A DNA stretch of 64,000 nucleotides from Thermococcus sp. CX2 (GTDB taxonomy: Archaea > Methanobacteriota_B > Thermococci > Thermococcales > Thermococcaceae). Positions 1 to 9,003 of the stretch are shown piece after piece; position 1 is the first letter of the stretch; each line of letters opens with the position of its first letter. The stretch is from contig NZ_SNUQ01000001.1 of the NCBI RefSeq assembly GCF_012027555.1, positions 186,001 through 250,000 on the forward strand. Direction: 5' to 3'. Under the pieces are notes generated by a model. The model saw only the letters and a program-made list of their open reading frames with translations, did no database searches and was not told the origin of the DNA. The position numbers and the translations under genes are program-made.

Positions 1-124
1 CCTGTCGGGAATCTCAATAAGAAAGAAGGTCGCAGAGATGGTCGCGACTGGCCTCGGAGCCGCGTTCCTGAGCTACCTCTTCGGCCGCTTGATGGAGGCC
101 CTCTTCAACGTCTCGGCGCTTTAG
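1..124 (+). CDS. VIT1/CCC1-family transporter, C-terminal end (partial)
   Basis: The window opens inside a reading frame that ends at TAG 122-124. The 40 visible residues run from a basic cytoplasmic turn (ISIRKKVAEM) into a hydrophobic helix (GLGAAFLSYLFGRL). This resembles the last membrane segment of VIT1/CCC1 (DUF125) iron or manganese transporters, where a positively charged loop precedes a Gly/Ala-rich helix. The family assignment is from memory of that pattern, because the catalytic and metal-binding parts lie outside the window. It converges with the MATE gene 31 bases downstream. Confidence 0.5.
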   Translation, partial: LSGISIRKKVAEMVATGLGAAFLSYLFGRLMEALFNVSAL

Positions 125-155
125 ACTTCCCTTCTCTTTGGATTTTCTCAGGCAA

Positions 156-1556
156 TCATACCTTCACATGCTTCCACTTTCCGCGCTTGAACACCCACCA
201 GAAGAGGGCAGCTGTAGTGAATGTCTCGAGGCTCATGGCTATCCAGGCCGCTATAACGCCGAGACCCTCAAAAGTGAATCCCGGGAATGTCCATTGGCCA
301 AGTGTAAAGCCCGGAATAGTGAAGCCAAAACCGAGCAGATATGCGGGGACTATCCTGAAGAGCAGCTTGCTCACCGCGGTTATGTACATCGGGCTCTTGG
401 TGTCTCCCGCTCCCCTCAAAGCTCCGCCAATGACGAAGAGCCAGCCGAGGGGTATCTCACTTATGCCGACAATTATCAGGTAAATCGCCGCGAGCCTGAG
501 AACCTCTCCGTAATTCGGGTCGCTGGGGCTGATGAAGGGCATGACGAGGTAGCGCGGGAAGGCTATAAGGATCACCGCCATGGTGGCCATGAAGAGGCTG
601 ACCATCTTGATGGCCTCGTAGACGGTCTTTTCGGCTTTATCTGGCCTTCCCTCGCCGAGGCTCTGGCCAACTAAAGCGGCCGTTGCCACGTTGAAGCCAA
701 AGGCCGGCATGTAGGCTATGCTCTCCACCCTAAGGCCGACCTGGTGTGCGGCCAAAGCTATGGTCCCGAAGCGCGTCACTATGCTCATGTAGAGGAAGTT
801 GTAGAAGCTGAACAGCCCGCGCTCGACCATCGTTGGAATGCCTATGCGCAATACCCTCCTGGCCATGTCGGTGTGGAAAGACCAGCTTGGCTTGAAGTGA
901 AGCACAAGCCTGCCGCTGCTGAGGAGGTAGAGGCCTATCAGGAAGGAAGTCGTTATACCAATTCCAGAGGCCCACGCCGCTCCAACTGGGCCGAGCTTTG
1001 GAAAGCCGAACTTTCCGAAGATTAGCAGGTAGTCGAAAACCGCGTTGACGATGTTCATGAGTATGCCGAGCTTCATCGGCGTTTTTGTGTCTCCGGCCCC
1101 CCTGAGGGCGGAAAAGGCTGTGAATCCGACGAACCTTATTGGGTAGAAGGCAAAGAGCACCTTTATGTACTCGTAGCCGAGCTCAATGACGTTATCGCTG
1201 GCACCCATAATCCTAAGGATATCATCGCCGAAGAACCAGCCGAAGAGCATCACGGGAATTCCGAGGAGAAAAGACAGGTAAAGACTCTGCTCTAAAGCCA
1301 AAGTCGCGTTTTCCTCGTCCTTGGCACCGACGAACCTCGCGACGAGGGCGAGGGTTCCCGTAGCAACCGCCGCCATTATCGGCATCATGAACCAGCTGAC
1401 CTGACCGCCGAGACCAACCGCGGCCAGGGCTAGCGCCCCGAGCTGGCCAACCATCATCATATCAACTAAGTTAAGGAGGGTCTGGGATATGTTGCCCATG
1501 ATGGCCGGCCAGGCAAGCTTCCATAGCCTTTGCTGATCCTCTTTGAGGTGCAGCAT
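156..1556 (-). CDS. MATE family multidrug/cation exporter
   Basis: A 466-residue integral membrane protein with about twelve hydrophobic segments. The N-terminus (LWKLAWPAIMGNISQTLLNL, then DMMMVGQLG) and the internally repeated half starting near residue 240 (RIGIPTMVERGLFSF) are typical of MATE exporters, which use a sodium or proton gradient to expel drugs or metabolites. The repeated GAGDTKTPM / GAGDTKSPM motifs near residues 153 and 383 mark the two pseudo-symmetric halves. The length is normal for the family. It is monocistronic: the next upstream gene (L37e) is separated by about 120 bases. The substrate cannot be inferred. Confidence 0.9.
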   Translation of the reverse strand: MLHLKEDQQRLWKLAWPAIMGNISQTLLNLVDMMMVGQLGALALAAVGLGGQVSWFMMPIMAAVATGTLALVARFVGAKDEENATLALEQSLYLSFLLGIPVMLFGWFFGDDILRIMGASDNVIELGYEYIKVLFAFYPIRFVGFTAFSALRGAGDTKTPMKLGILMNIVNAVFDYLLIFGKFGFPKLGPVGAAWASGIGITTSFLIGLYLLSSGRLVLHFKPSWSFHTDMARRVLRIGIPTMVERGLFSFYNFLYMSIVTRFGTIALAAHQVGLRVESIAYMPAFGFNVATAALVGQSLGEGRPDKAEKTVYEAIKMVSLFMATMAVILIAFPRYLVMPFISPSDPNYGEVLRLAAIYLIIVGISEIPLGWLFVIGGALRGAGDTKSPMYITAVSKLLFRIVPAYLLGFGFTIPGFTLGQWTFPGFTFEGLGVIAAWIAMSLETFTTAALFWWVFKRGKWKHVKV

Positions 1557-1629
1557 TAAGACGTCCCTCTAAACGGTGAGATAAGAGTGGAGCTTAAAAG
1601 GGTTGTGGTGGATACCTAATATAACGGGT

Positions 1630-1678
1630 CAAACACGCCACGAAAAGGGCCAAAAAGGAACAAACAAAGAGAAAAGGT
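1630..1678 (-). terminator. T-rich terminator after the L37e operon
   Basis: Reading the minus strand from the L37e stop, there are several T-runs within 40 bases (CCTTTTCTC, TTTGTTTG, CCTTTTTGG, CCCTTTTCG). Archaeal RNA polymerase terminates at oligo-T tracts without needing a hairpin. No stable hairpin is visible, so the call rests on base composition and position only. Confidence 0.45.
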
Positions 1679-1867
1679 TCAGAGGAGGTTCCTCTTCTTC
1701 TTCCACTTGTGGGACCAGCGGTACTTCCTCATGCGCCTGCTCCTGCCGAAGCCGCACGAGGCACAGTAGCCCTTCCTTATGTTGTATGACCTCTTGCCGC
1801 ACCTGCGGCACTTTATGTGAGTTGGAGTGTGGTTCCTCCTGCCCTTTGGTGCAGTCCCGCTTCCCAT
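1679..1867 (-). CDS. rpl37e: Large ribosomal subunit protein eL37 (L37e)
   Basis: A 62-residue, very basic protein with one zinc ribbon: CRRC near residues 19-22 and CASC near residues 35-38. The N-terminal [17 protein letters not shown] and the Arg/Lys-rich tail ending KKKRNLL are diagnostic of archaeal/eukaryotic L37e. It is a structural protein of the 50S subunit that binds 23S rRNA and is absent from bacteria. It lies 34 bases downstream of the LSm gene on the same strand, a pairing conserved in archaea, so the two are probably co-transcribed. Confidence 0.97.
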   Translation of the reverse strand: MGSGTAPKGRRNHTPTHIKCRRCGKRSYNIRKGYCASCGFGRSRRMRKYRWSHKWKKKRNLL

Positions 1868-1901
1868 AGTATCACCCCACTAACTCTCGGCTCACTAAAG
1901 T

Positions 1902-2138
1902 TCACTCAACACCAACATCAACCGGGGAAATCGCCAGGACGTTGTCTCCCCTGATAACGATTTTACCGTACTTCTTAACGACCTCGCCGTCCTGAATCAT
2001 CTCGGCACCGGCGAGGACGATGTTCAGGTGAATGTCGTAACCGATGAGCTTGCCCCTGAACTCGAACCCCTTCTTCAGGATGACGAGCACGTCCTTGTCG
2101 AGGGACCTGTGGATAACATCAAGTGGTCTTTCCGCCAT
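1902..2138 (-). CDS. LSm (Sm-like) RNA-binding protein
   Basis: A 78-residue archaeal Sm-like protein that forms a heptameric ring binding U-rich RNA. Sm1 is visible as KKGFEFRGKLIGYDIHLNIVL (residues ~22-42) and Sm2 as IVIRGDNVLAI near the C-terminus, separated by the short variable loop usual in SmAP1. A GTG two codons upstream is also in frame, but GGAGGT sits 8 bases before the ATG at 2138, so ATG is the likely start. It is the first gene of the LSm-L37e unit and is transcribed divergently from glyS. Confidence 0.95.
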   Translation of the reverse strand: MAERPLDVIHRSLDKDVLVILKKGFEFRGKLIGYDIHLNIVLAGAEMIQDGEVVKKYGKIVIRGDNVLAISPVDVGVE

Positions 2139-2287
2139 TTTCACACACCTCCCAAATAATCAAAGTTCATAGCGATAACGAGGTATTCGGTTTATAACTC
2201 TTTCCCCTTGCCCATCTTAACGATTAGACGAACGACCGCCCAAAAGGTTTTTATGAAAATCCCTTACTTGACTTTCAGGTGGTGAGC

Positions 2288-3991
2288 ATGGCCGATAAGT
2301 ATGAGATTCTTCAGGACCTCATGAGGAGGAGAGGCTTCGCTTGGGGCAGCTTTGAAATCTACGGTGGTGCGAGAGGTTTTTACGATTATGGCCCACTCGG
2401 TGCGACTATCAAGAGGAAGATAGAGCAGAAGATAAGGGAGGCCTTCCAGAGGGAGGGCTTCTTCGAGCTCGAAACGCCCGACATAACCCCAGAAAAGGTT
2501 TTCATAGCAAGCGGCCACGTGGAGAAGTTCGTTGACCCACTCGTGGAGTGTAAGAAGTGCGGCGCGCGCTTCAGGGCCGACCACCTAGTTGAAGATGCTT
2601 TAGACATAGACACCGAGGGGATGAGTGCCGACCATTTGACCCAGCTTATAAGGAATCACGACATAAAATGCCCCGAGTGCGGCGGCGAGCTCAGCGACGT
2701 CTGGTACTTCAACCTCATGTTCGAGACGAAGATAGGCCCCTACGGCGACCAGAAGGGTTACCTAAGGCCAGAAACGGCCCAGGGCATCTTCGTGAACTTC
2801 AGACGCTTAAACGCTTTCGCAAGGAACAAGCTTCCCTTCGGTGTGTTCCAGATCGGGAAGGCCTACCGTAATGAGATCTCACCTAGGCAGGGAATGCTCC
2901 GCCTGAGGGAGTTCACGCAGGCTGAGGCGGAGATATTCTTCAACCCGAATGAGACTGAACATCCGCACTTCGACGAGGTCAAGGACGAGGTGCTAAGGCT
3001 CTATCCGATAGAGAACCAGCTCAAGAACCTCGGCGAGATTGAGATAACTGCAGAAGAGGCTGTAAAGAGAGGCTACATCATGAACACCTTCTTCGCCTAC
3101 TACATGGTCATGGTCAAGCGCGTTCTCCTCGACATAGGCATTCCCGAGAGTGCCATACGCTTCCGCCAGCAGCTGCCCGAGGAAAGGGCCCACTACTCCA
3201 GCGACACATGGGATGTGGAGATACACAGCGAGCGCTTCGGCTGGGTGGAGTGCGTCGGCGTAGCCTACCGTGGGGATTATGACCTCAGCAAGCACATGAA
3301 GATGAGCGGGGCAGATTTAACCGTCCTCATCCACTACGACGAGCCGAAGATAGTCAAACGCCTGATTGTCAGCCTCAACATGAAGCGCGTTGGACCGAAG
3401 CTCAAGGGCGACGCCAAGAGGATAAACGAGAAGCTCAAGGCGATGAGCCAGGAGGAGCTCGAAAAGATAGTCAAGAGCCTCAACGAGACCGGTAAAGCCA
3501 TCATAGACGGCTACGAGCTTGAGAAGGACGACTTCATAATCAAAGAAGTCGAGGAGAAGATAACGGGCGAGAAAATAGTGCCCCACGTCCTTGAGCCGAG
3601 CTTTGGAATAGACAGGCCCTTCTACCTGCTCCTCGAGAACTCCCTCGTCATAGAGGAGGACAGAACATACCTGAAGCTCAAGAAGGACATGGCGCCCATA
3701 GAAGTCGCCGTTCTGCCGCTCGTTGCGAAGGAACCTCTGAAGAGCATAGCCTACGATGTGTTCAGAAAGCTCCAGAAGGCGGGCTTCATAGCGGTGTACG
3801 ACGAGAAGGACACGATAGGAAGGCGCTACATTAGGTACGACGAGATTGGAACGCCCTACTGCGTCACGATAGACAACCAGACGCCGGAGGATGGCACGGT
3901 AACGATTAGGGACCGCGACACGAGGGAGCAGATGAGGGTGAAGATAGAGGAGCTTCCAGAAAAGCTGAGGGAGCTGATTTTCGGGGAGTGA
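2288..3991 (+). CDS. glyS: Glycyl-tRNA synthetase (class II)
   Basis: Charges tRNA-Gly with glycine. It is the eukaryote/archaea-type dimeric enzyme (567 residues from this start). Motif 1 lies in the N-terminal KYEILQDLMRRRGF...YDYGPLG region. Motif 2 is in the RNEISPRQGMLRLREF stretch near residue 195, and motif 3 is in GIDRPFYLLLENS near residue 440. A zinc-type cluster CKKCGA...CPECGG lies between motifs 1 and 2. The C-terminal ~100 residues (IEVAVLPLVAK...) form the anticodon-binding domain. GTG codons at 2279 and 2282 are in frame, but GGTGGTGAG just upstream acts as the ribosome binding site for ATG 2288. A TATA-like TTTTTAT lies near 2250. Confidence 0.97.
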   Translation: MADKYEILQDLMRRRGFAWGSFEIYGGARGFYDYGPLGATIKRKIEQKIREAFQREGFFELETPDITPEKVFIASGHVEKFVDPLVECKKCGARFRADHLVEDALDIDTEGMSADHLTQLIRNHDIKCPECGGELSDVWYFNLMFETKIGPYGDQKGYLRPETAQGIFVNFRRLNAFARNKLPFGVFQIGKAYRNEISPRQGMLRLREFTQAEAEIFFNPNETEHPHFDEVKDEVLRLYPIENQLKNLGEIEITAEEAVKRGYIMNTFFAYYMVMVKRVLLDIGIPESAIRFRQQLPEERAHYSSDTWDVEIHSERFGWVECVGVAYRGDYDLSKHMKMSGADLTVLIHYDEPKIVKRLIVSLNMKRVGPKLKGDAKRINEKLKAMSQEELEKIVKSLNETGKAIIDGYELEKDDFIIKEVEEKITGEKIVPHVLEPSFGIDRPFYLLLENSLVIEEDRTYLKLKKDMAPIEVAVLPLVAKEPLKSIAYDVFRKLQKAGFIAVYDEKDTIGRRYIRYDEIGTPYCVTIDNQTPEDGTVTIRDRDTREQMRVKIEELPEKLRELIFGE

Positions 3992-4026
3992 GCTCTTCCT
4001 TTTCTCAACCTCTTTTGGTGTCCCTC

Positions 4027-4533
4027 ATGAAAATCCACCTCATCTACCGCCGTGTCCCGAACCGCGTCCTGGAGCGGTGCGACGAGTTGATAGCAGATTT
4101 GGGCGAGGTAGTGGTTGCCAAAGCTAAGTTCGAGGGTATGCTCGCTCCTCTCAGGGTGAACGGCGTTGAGGTCATTAAGAACGGCTACACGATGGTCTAC
4201 TTCGCCTTCGTTGGTGAGAACTACGACATCCTGAAAGTCTACGACGAAAACGGTGAGTTCAAAGGTCTCTACATCGACGTTCTGGCCTACACGAAGCGCG
4301 AAGGAAACACTATAGAGATGCTCGACCTGTTTCTCGACATCTTCATCTTTCCCGGCGGCGAGGCCTTTCTTCTCGACGAGGACGAGCTTGAGATGGCCCT
4401 CAACTACGGCCTGATTGACAGGGAGACTTTCGACTTTGCATACCGCATCGCGAGGGGGATACTCGAAAAGCTTAAGCGCGGTGAGTTCCCACCGAAAATA
4501 GTCTGGGAGTACGAGCTGGAGGGTCGGGAATGA
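4027..4533 (+). CDS. DUF402 domain protein (FAU-1/SAV2567-like)
   Basis: A 168-residue protein. The core, YFAFVGENYDILKVYDENG followed by YIDVLAYTKREGNTIEMLDL and FLDIFIFPGGEAFLLDEDEL, matches DUF402. That domain binds nucleotides or RNA-like ligands in relatives such as nucleoside diphosphatases and the archaeal RNase-E-like FAU-1. FAU-1 has an additional N-terminal domain that is absent here, so this is the stand-alone form. ATG 4027 is chosen because the in-frame extension upstream overlaps the glyS stop region and has no better binding site. It is coupled to the DUF167 gene by an ATGA overlap. Confidence 0.75.
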   Translation: MKIHLIYRRVPNRVLERCDELIADLGEVVVAKAKFEGMLAPLRVNGVEVIKNGYTMVYFAFVGENYDILKVYDENGEFKGLYIDVLAYTKREGNTIEMLDLFLDIFIFPGGEAFLLDEDELEMALNYGLIDRETFDFAYRIARGILEKLKRGEFPPKIVWEYELEGRE

Positions 4534-4814
4534 AGTTCATCAGGGAAACCAAGGACGGCGTTGTAATCCTGCTTTACGTCCAGCCGAAGGCGAAGAAGAA
4601 CGAGATTGAAGGCGTTGATGAGTGGCGCGGAAGGCTGAAGGTGAAAATCAAAGCCCCACCAGTGGAAGGAAAGGCGAATAAAGAGGTAGTCAAGTTCTTC
4701 TCCAAGCTGCTTGGGGCTGAGGTCGAAATAATTCGGGGCGAAACTTCTCGTGAGAAAGACCTCCTGGTTAAGGGCCTTTCCAGCAAAGAAGTCCTTAAAA
4801 AACTTGGACTCTAA
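4530..4814 (+). CDS. DUF167 / YggU family protein
   Basis: A 94-residue protein of the UPF0235 (YggU) family. It shows the hallmark V-x-P-x-A-K-K-N pattern (YVQPKAKKNEIEGV, residues ~16-29), then LKVKIKAPPVEGKANKEV and the C-terminal IIRGETSREKDLLVKG. The family has a small alpha/beta fold and no proven reaction. The start overlaps the previous stop by 4 bases, so translation is coupled to the DUF402 gene. A T-rich stretch (CTCTTTTTCTC) about 30 bases after the stop may terminate the operon. Confidence 0.9.
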   Translation: MKFIRETKDGVVILLYVQPKAKKNEIEGVDEWRGRLKVKIKAPPVEGKANKEVVKFFSKLLGAEVEIIRGETSREKDLLVKGLSSKEVLKKLGL

Positions 4815-4918
4815 CGTCCAAGTCTGTTCTCTGCTCTTTTTCTCGTATCAGTGACGAACACCTTTTTTCGGAGCAACGCTTAAATCCATGAACCTTCCTT
4901 CACGCTTCGGTGATGATG

Positions 4919-6025
4919 ATGAAGAAGCTGACACTTGCCGAGGCGAGTGCCATACTCATAGGGACTCAAATAGGGGCGGGCGTTCTGGGCCTGCCGTACG
5001 CGCTTAAGGATGCCGGCTTTGTGGGGATAGCGATTATCGCAGCGGTTGGCGTTCTTACGCTTCTCACGGCTCTCCTCGTGCTTGAGATGGCCGTCCAGAG
5101 GGGAGGAACGCTCACCTCCCTTGCGCGCGAGACGCTCGGAAAAGCGGGCGGCTGGCTCATGCTCGCGAGCATATCCGTTCTCAGCTACGGAGCGCTGATA
5201 GCATACATAGCTGGGAGCGGCGACATTCTCTCGTCCCTGTTCGGGATCAACAAAACCATCTGTGCCGTTGCCTTCTGGCTGGTTATGAGTGCCATTGTAC
5301 TGATGGGCCTCAAGGCATCTGGAGAGGCCGAGCTGATGCTCAACTTCCTCCTGCTCGGTGCTTTGGCCCTGGCCGTTATCCTGATGCTTCCAAAAGTCAA
5401 CGTCGAGAACATGGCAACAGTCGATGTCTCGGCGGCTGTTGCTGGGATAGGCGTTGCCATCTTCGCCTACGTCAGCCACATGGTTGTGCCCGAGATGTAC
5501 AAGGGACTAGGCAGTGCCGAGGAGACCAAGAAAGCCGTCCTCATAGGCTACCTAGTGCCTATGGCCTTCTACGCTCTCTTCGTCCTCGCCTTCGTTGGTG
5601 CGCTCGGCGGGAACACCCCTCAGCTGGCCACATCGGCTCTCGAAGACTACTATGGTGGCTTAGGCAAGGTGCTCGGTCTTATCCTCCCGCTTGCGGCGAT
5701 AAGCACGAGCTACATAGGGATAGGCTTTGCCCAGATGGACAACCTCCGCGAGGCGTTTAAGCTTGACAAGAGAAGCGCGTGGCTCCTGACGGTGGTTCCA
5801 CCCCTGCTGATATACTTCGCAGGGCTGAAGAGCTTTGTAAGTGCCCTCTGGCTCGCTGGAACCTTCGGCGGCCTCCTTTACGCTGGAATCTTGCCCGTGG
5901 CTATGTATCTTAAAACGGGAAAGGTTTACCCACCGAAGTGTGTGAGGATTCCACACGGCGTTGCCTACCTTACCGGGGCGATTTTCTTCTTGGTTTTCCT
6001 ATACTCCGTGGCGTCGCTGGTCTGA
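4919..6025 (+). CDS. Amino acid permease (HAAAP/APC-type)
   Basis: About 368 residues with eleven hydrophobic segments. The first segment (LAEASAILIGTQIGAGVLGLP) carries the unwound helix typical of the hydroxy/aromatic amino acid permease branch of the APC superfamily (TyrP/Mtr/SdaC-like). FAYVSHMVVPEMYKGLGS in the middle corresponds to the second ligand-binding helix. It probably imports an amino acid with a cation, but the substrate is not readable from sequence. There is a run of GTG ATG ATG ATG codons at the start. GGTGAT at 4909-4914 fits the last ATG (4919) best. Confidence 0.82.
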   Translation: MKKLTLAEASAILIGTQIGAGVLGLPYALKDAGFVGIAIIAAVGVLTLLTALLVLEMAVQRGGTLTSLARETLGKAGGWLMLASISVLSYGALIAYIAGSGDILSSLFGINKTICAVAFWLVMSAIVLMGLKASGEAELMLNFLLLGALALAVILMLPKVNVENMATVDVSAAVAGIGVAIFAYVSHMVVPEMYKGLGSAEETKKAVLIGYLVPMAFYALFVLAFVGALGGNTPQLATSALEDYYGGLGKVLGLILPLAAISTSYIGIGFAQMDNLREAFKLDKRSAWLLTVVPPLLIYFAGLKSFVSALWLAGTFGGLLYAGILPVAMYLKTGKVYPPKCVRIPHGVAYLTGAIFFLVFLYSVASLV

Positions 6026-6112
6026 GCTTTCTTTATTTCAATTCCTTCAGTGGTTCCTAGCTGAACCTTAACAGAAGCGTTATCAGTCTGGCAAAGATGA
6101 AAAGATAAAAGC

Positions 6113-7117
6113 TCACTTCAAAATCCCGAGGCTCTGGTTCGTCTTTCTTATGCTCTCCCACTTGTCGGCCAGCTCGAACATGGCCCTTATGGCGTCGATG
6201 TTCTCAGGAACCACGTCGCTCTCCTGGTGGACAGCCTGTATGTAGAAGAGCCTGTTTCCGCGGACGCTTATGCTCTCCTTCCAGACGGCTATCTCGTAGA
6301 GGTTGTTCCACTCCCTGTGCAGGTCGCGGGCGAACTCTATGAGCTGCGCGGTGCTCTCAAAGCCCCTCTCCTTCTCGAAGAGCAGAACGCGCGTGGTGTT
6401 CTCGAAGATGTCTATGACGTCCTTTGCTTCCAGCGGCTTCTTCAGCTCGACCATTATCGAGTGGACGTGCATTATCGTCGTCGGAACGACAAAAGCAGAG
6501 GTCTCGATGTTTATCGGGATGACCGTCTGCACATCTGGCCCGTGGTGCGATGGAACGGTTACGCTGGGCTTTATAGCGTTAATTGGTCCCCTTTTGATGT
6601 CGTTCGGATCAGCCGCCCTTCTAATCATCACCGCGTAGACATAGTCGATGTACTCCTGAATGGCCGAGAGGGTCCTGGTTAGGCCCGTGGTGTTACAAGA
6701 AACGACCCTGACGTAGTCCTTGCCGAGGGCCGCCTCGTAGTTGGCCTGGGCGACGAAGGAAACCTGGGCAACGCTGGCCTTCTCGCCGCCCTGGAAGATG
6801 GCCTTAACCCCTGCCTTCTCGTAAAGAACTTTGTTCTTAGCCCCCATTCCCCCGGGGGTTGCATCTACGATAACGTCAACCTTTTCGAGCAGGTCTGTGA
6901 GCGTTCCAGCGACTTCGAAGCCCGCTTTTTCAAACCTCGGAAGGAACTCCTCGCTTGCGGCATAAACCGGAATACCAAGCTCCCTTGCCCTGTAGGCCTC
7001 AAAGTCGGGCTTCGTCTTCGTTACACCGATGAGCTCCATGTCGTCCTGCTTCATCACGGCGTAAGCGACGCGCTTTCCTATGGTTCCGTAGCCGTTAATT
7101 CCCACCTTAACCTTCAT
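6113..7117 (-). CDS. gap: Glyceraldehyde-3-phosphate dehydrogenase (phosphorylating, archaeal type II)
   Basis: 334 residues. The Rossmann motif [12 protein letters not shown] starts at residue 4, and the catalytic cysteine lies in [11 protein letters not shown] (near residue 140). Archaeal type-II GAPDH interconverts 1,3-bisphosphoglycerate and glyceraldehyde-3-phosphate with NAD(P)H. In Thermococcales, glycolytic flux uses GAPOR or GAPN, so this enzyme is thought to serve gluconeogenesis. A five-codon in-frame extension exists, but GGTGGTGGC directly precedes ATG 7117. It is transcribed divergently from the CinA-like gene. Confidence 0.97.
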   Translation of the reverse strand: MKVKVGINGYGTIGKRVAYAVMKQDDMELIGVTKTKPDFEAYRARELGIPVYAASEEFLPRFEKAGFEVAGTLTDLLEKVDVIVDATPGGMGAKNKVLYEKAGVKAIFQGGEKASVAQVSFVAQANYEAALGKDYVRVVSCNTTGLTRTLSAIQEYIDYVYAVMIRRAADPNDIKRGPINAIKPSVTVPSHHGPDVQTVIPINIETSAFVVPTTIMHVHSIMVELKKPLEAKDVIDIFENTTRVLLFEKERGFESTAQLIEFARDLHREWNNLYEIAVWKESISVRGNRLFYIQAVHQESDVVPENIDAIRAMFELADKWESIRKTNQSLGILK

Positions 7118-7222
7118 GCCACCACCAACCATTTTATACCCATGAAATACTTAAGCGTTGCTTTCACTCCTGGTGAAAAACAACGTCGAGAAAGAAATTT
7201 TTGACATATAAATGGAAAACTT

Positions 7223-7267
7223 CCCCCGCTGGGATTATAAGGGGGACCTCAAAATATCCAGCGGTGG
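7223..7267 (+). promoter_or_regulatory. Leader hairpin covering the ribosome binding site of the CinA-like gene
   Basis: CCCCCGCTGG at 7223-7232 can pair with CCAGCGGTGG at 7258-7267, nine of ten positions. The second arm contains the start of the GGTGGTGGC binding site of ATG 7272. If the transcript starts upstream of 7223, this stem would hide the binding site. A TATA candidate (ACATATAAAT, 7203-7212) would start transcription near 7234 and remove part of the stem. An alternative at ~7190-7200 would keep it. The regulatory role is therefore uncertain. Confidence 0.3.
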
Positions 7268-7271
7268 TGGC

Positions 7272-8030
7272 ATGTTCGCCGAAATCCTGACCATAGGAGA
7301 CGAGCTCCTCACCGGGAACACCGTGGACAGCAACTCGGCCTTCATAGCCCAGAAGCTCACCGAGAGGGGCTACTGGGTGAGAAGGAAGACCACCGTTGGC
7401 GATGACGTCGAGGAGATAAAATCGGTTATCCACGAAATACTCTCAAGAAAGCCCGATGTGCTGATTATTTCTGGTGGATTGGGACCGACCCACGACGACG
7501 TTACGATACTGGCCGTCGCCGAGGCCCTCGGGAAGAAGCTAACCCTTTGTGAGTCCTGCCTTGAAAGGATTAAGGCCTTCTATGAGCGCCTTTATAAGGA
7601 AGGCTACATCGACGACCCCGAGCTAAATGAGGGAAGGAAAAAGATGGCCTACCTTCCGGAAGGGGCCGTTCCCCTGGAGAACACCGAGGGAGCCGCACCT
7701 GGGGCGTTCATAGAGCACGGGGGCGTTAAGATTTTCGTTCTCCCGGGAATGCCGCGTGAGATGAAGGCGATGCTCGAGAGGGAAGTCCTCCCAAGGCTCG
7801 GTGAGAGGAAGTTTATCCAGAGGAAGCTTCTGGCAGAGATAACCGATGAGTCGAAGCTTGCCCCGATTCTGACTGAGGCCGTAGAGCGCTTCAAGGTAAG
7901 AATACACTCCTCGCCCAAGGGCTTTGGCAAATACATTGGGGTAATAATCTTCGGCGAGGGCGAGGAGGAGATAGAGAAGGCCAAGGCCTTCATGGAGGAA
8001 AGGGGCATTCGCTTTGAAGAGGGCTGGTAG
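7272..8030 (+). CDS. CinA-like molybdopterin-binding domain protein
   Basis: 252 residues. The N-terminal ~170 residues are a MoCF/MogA-like domain: EILTIGDELLTGNTVDSNS at the start, then DVLIISGGLGPTHDDVT and VLPGMPREMKAML. These three motifs match the CinA N-terminal (COG1058) domain, which in CinA proteins is a nucleotide pyrophosphatase acting on ADP-ribose or CoA. The C-terminal nicotinamide-nucleotide amidase domain of bacterial CinA is missing, as usual in archaea. ATG 7272 has GGTGGTGG just upstream. An in-frame ATG at 7212 lacks a binding site. Confidence 0.87.
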   Translation: MFAEILTIGDELLTGNTVDSNSAFIAQKLTERGYWVRRKTTVGDDVEEIKSVIHEILSRKPDVLIISGGLGPTHDDVTILAVAEALGKKLTLCESCLERIKAFYERLYKEGYIDDPELNEGRKKMAYLPEGAVPLENTEGAAPGAFIEHGGVKIFVLPGMPREMKAMLEREVLPRLGERKFIQRKLLAEITDESKLAPILTEAVERFKVRIHSSPKGFGKYIGVIIFGEGEEEIEKAKAFMEERGIRFEEGW

Positions 8031-8114
8031 CGAAAGTGTGATAAGGATAAACGGGCAATTCCATCGGGTTCAAATCCAGCCGAAGAGGAATCAACTGTTG
8101 TCGTGGTGTGAGCC

Positions 8115-8942
8115 ATGCTTCCCCCAGAAATTCGCTCCATCCTCGAAGAGATGCGCGCCGAGCGCATAAGGGGCGCGAGCTATCTGGCTAGGAGAGGTGC
8201 AGAGGCATACATAAAGCTCGCTGAGCTTTTAAGCGGCGAAGAGCTCAGAAAAGCGCTCGAAGAGATGAGGGAAGAAATTCCAGCGGTGAACAGGACGATG
8301 GCCTCGCTTTACAACCTCAGCAGGTTCATTCCAATCACGGATAACTCCGAGCTCGTTAGGGCCAAGGCCGAGGAGTTCATAAAGCTGAGCGAAGAAGCCA
8401 GGAGGGAAATCGGCAACATAGGCAGCGAGCTGATAGATGAGAATGAGGTAATCATAACACACTCCTTCTCCTCCGCCGTGCTGGAGATTTTCAAGGCTGC
8501 CAAGAAGAAGGGCAAGCGCTTCAGGGTCATCCTGACGGAAAGCGCGCCCGACTACGAGGGACTGGCGCTGGCGAGAGAATTGGAAAGCCTAGGGATTCCC
8601 TTCGAGATCATCACTGATGCCCAGATCGGCCTCTTTGCGGGAAAGGCAACCTTAGCTTTAGTCGGGGCCGACAACGTGACGGGGGATGGGGCTGTAATCA
8701 ACAAGGCGGGGACTTATCTCTTGGCCCTCGCCTGCCACGACAATGGCGTTCCGTTCTACGTCGCGGCCGAGAGCTTCAAGCTCCATCCAGAACTGACCTC
8801 CGATGAGGTAGAAATCGTTGAAAGGAAGTTCAAGAGGAATCACCTTCTGATTCGGGGCTACCTCTTTGACATCACGCCCTGGCGCTACGTTCGCGGGATA
8901 ATAACGGAGCTGGGAATCCTGGTGCCTCCTAAGGAGCTTTAG
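8115..8942 (+). CDS. eIF2B alpha/beta/delta-like protein
   Basis: 275 residues in the eIF2B/MtnA/ribose-1,5-bisphosphate isomerase superfamily. The helical N-terminus (EIRSILEEMRAERIRGASYLARRGAEA) precedes the Rossmann-like half with ESAPDYEGLALARELESLGIP, GADNVTGDGAVINKAGTY and FYVAAESFK. These motifs are shared by eIF2B regulatory subunits and by R15P isomerase of the archaeal AMP pathway. It is shorter than characterised R15P isomerases (~320 residues), so I favour the archaeal 'IF-2B-like' paralogue of unknown ligand. It follows the CinA-like gene after 84 bases. Confidence 0.8.
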   Translation: MLPPEIRSILEEMRAERIRGASYLARRGAEAYIKLAELLSGEELRKALEEMREEIPAVNRTMASLYNLSRFIPITDNSELVRAKAEEFIKLSEEARREIGNIGSELIDENEVIITHSFSSAVLEIFKAAKKKGKRFRVILTESAPDYEGLALARELESLGIPFEIITDAQIGLFAGKATLALVGADNVTGDGAVINKAGTYLLALACHDNGVPFYVAAESFKLHPELTSDEVEIVERKFKRNHLLIRGYLFDITPWRYVRGIITELGILVPPKEL

Positions 8943-9003
8943 CTTTTTTGCCCCCCAATTTCCAGAAAAGGCAGAAAAGGATATGAAAAGGGCAGAAAGG
9001 AAA

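Noticed and set aside
8070-8096. tRNA-like T-loop (GGGTTCAAATCCAGCC)
   Set aside because: The T-stem arms do not pair and no acceptor or anticodon arm lies around it. Probably chance sequence in the intergenic space.
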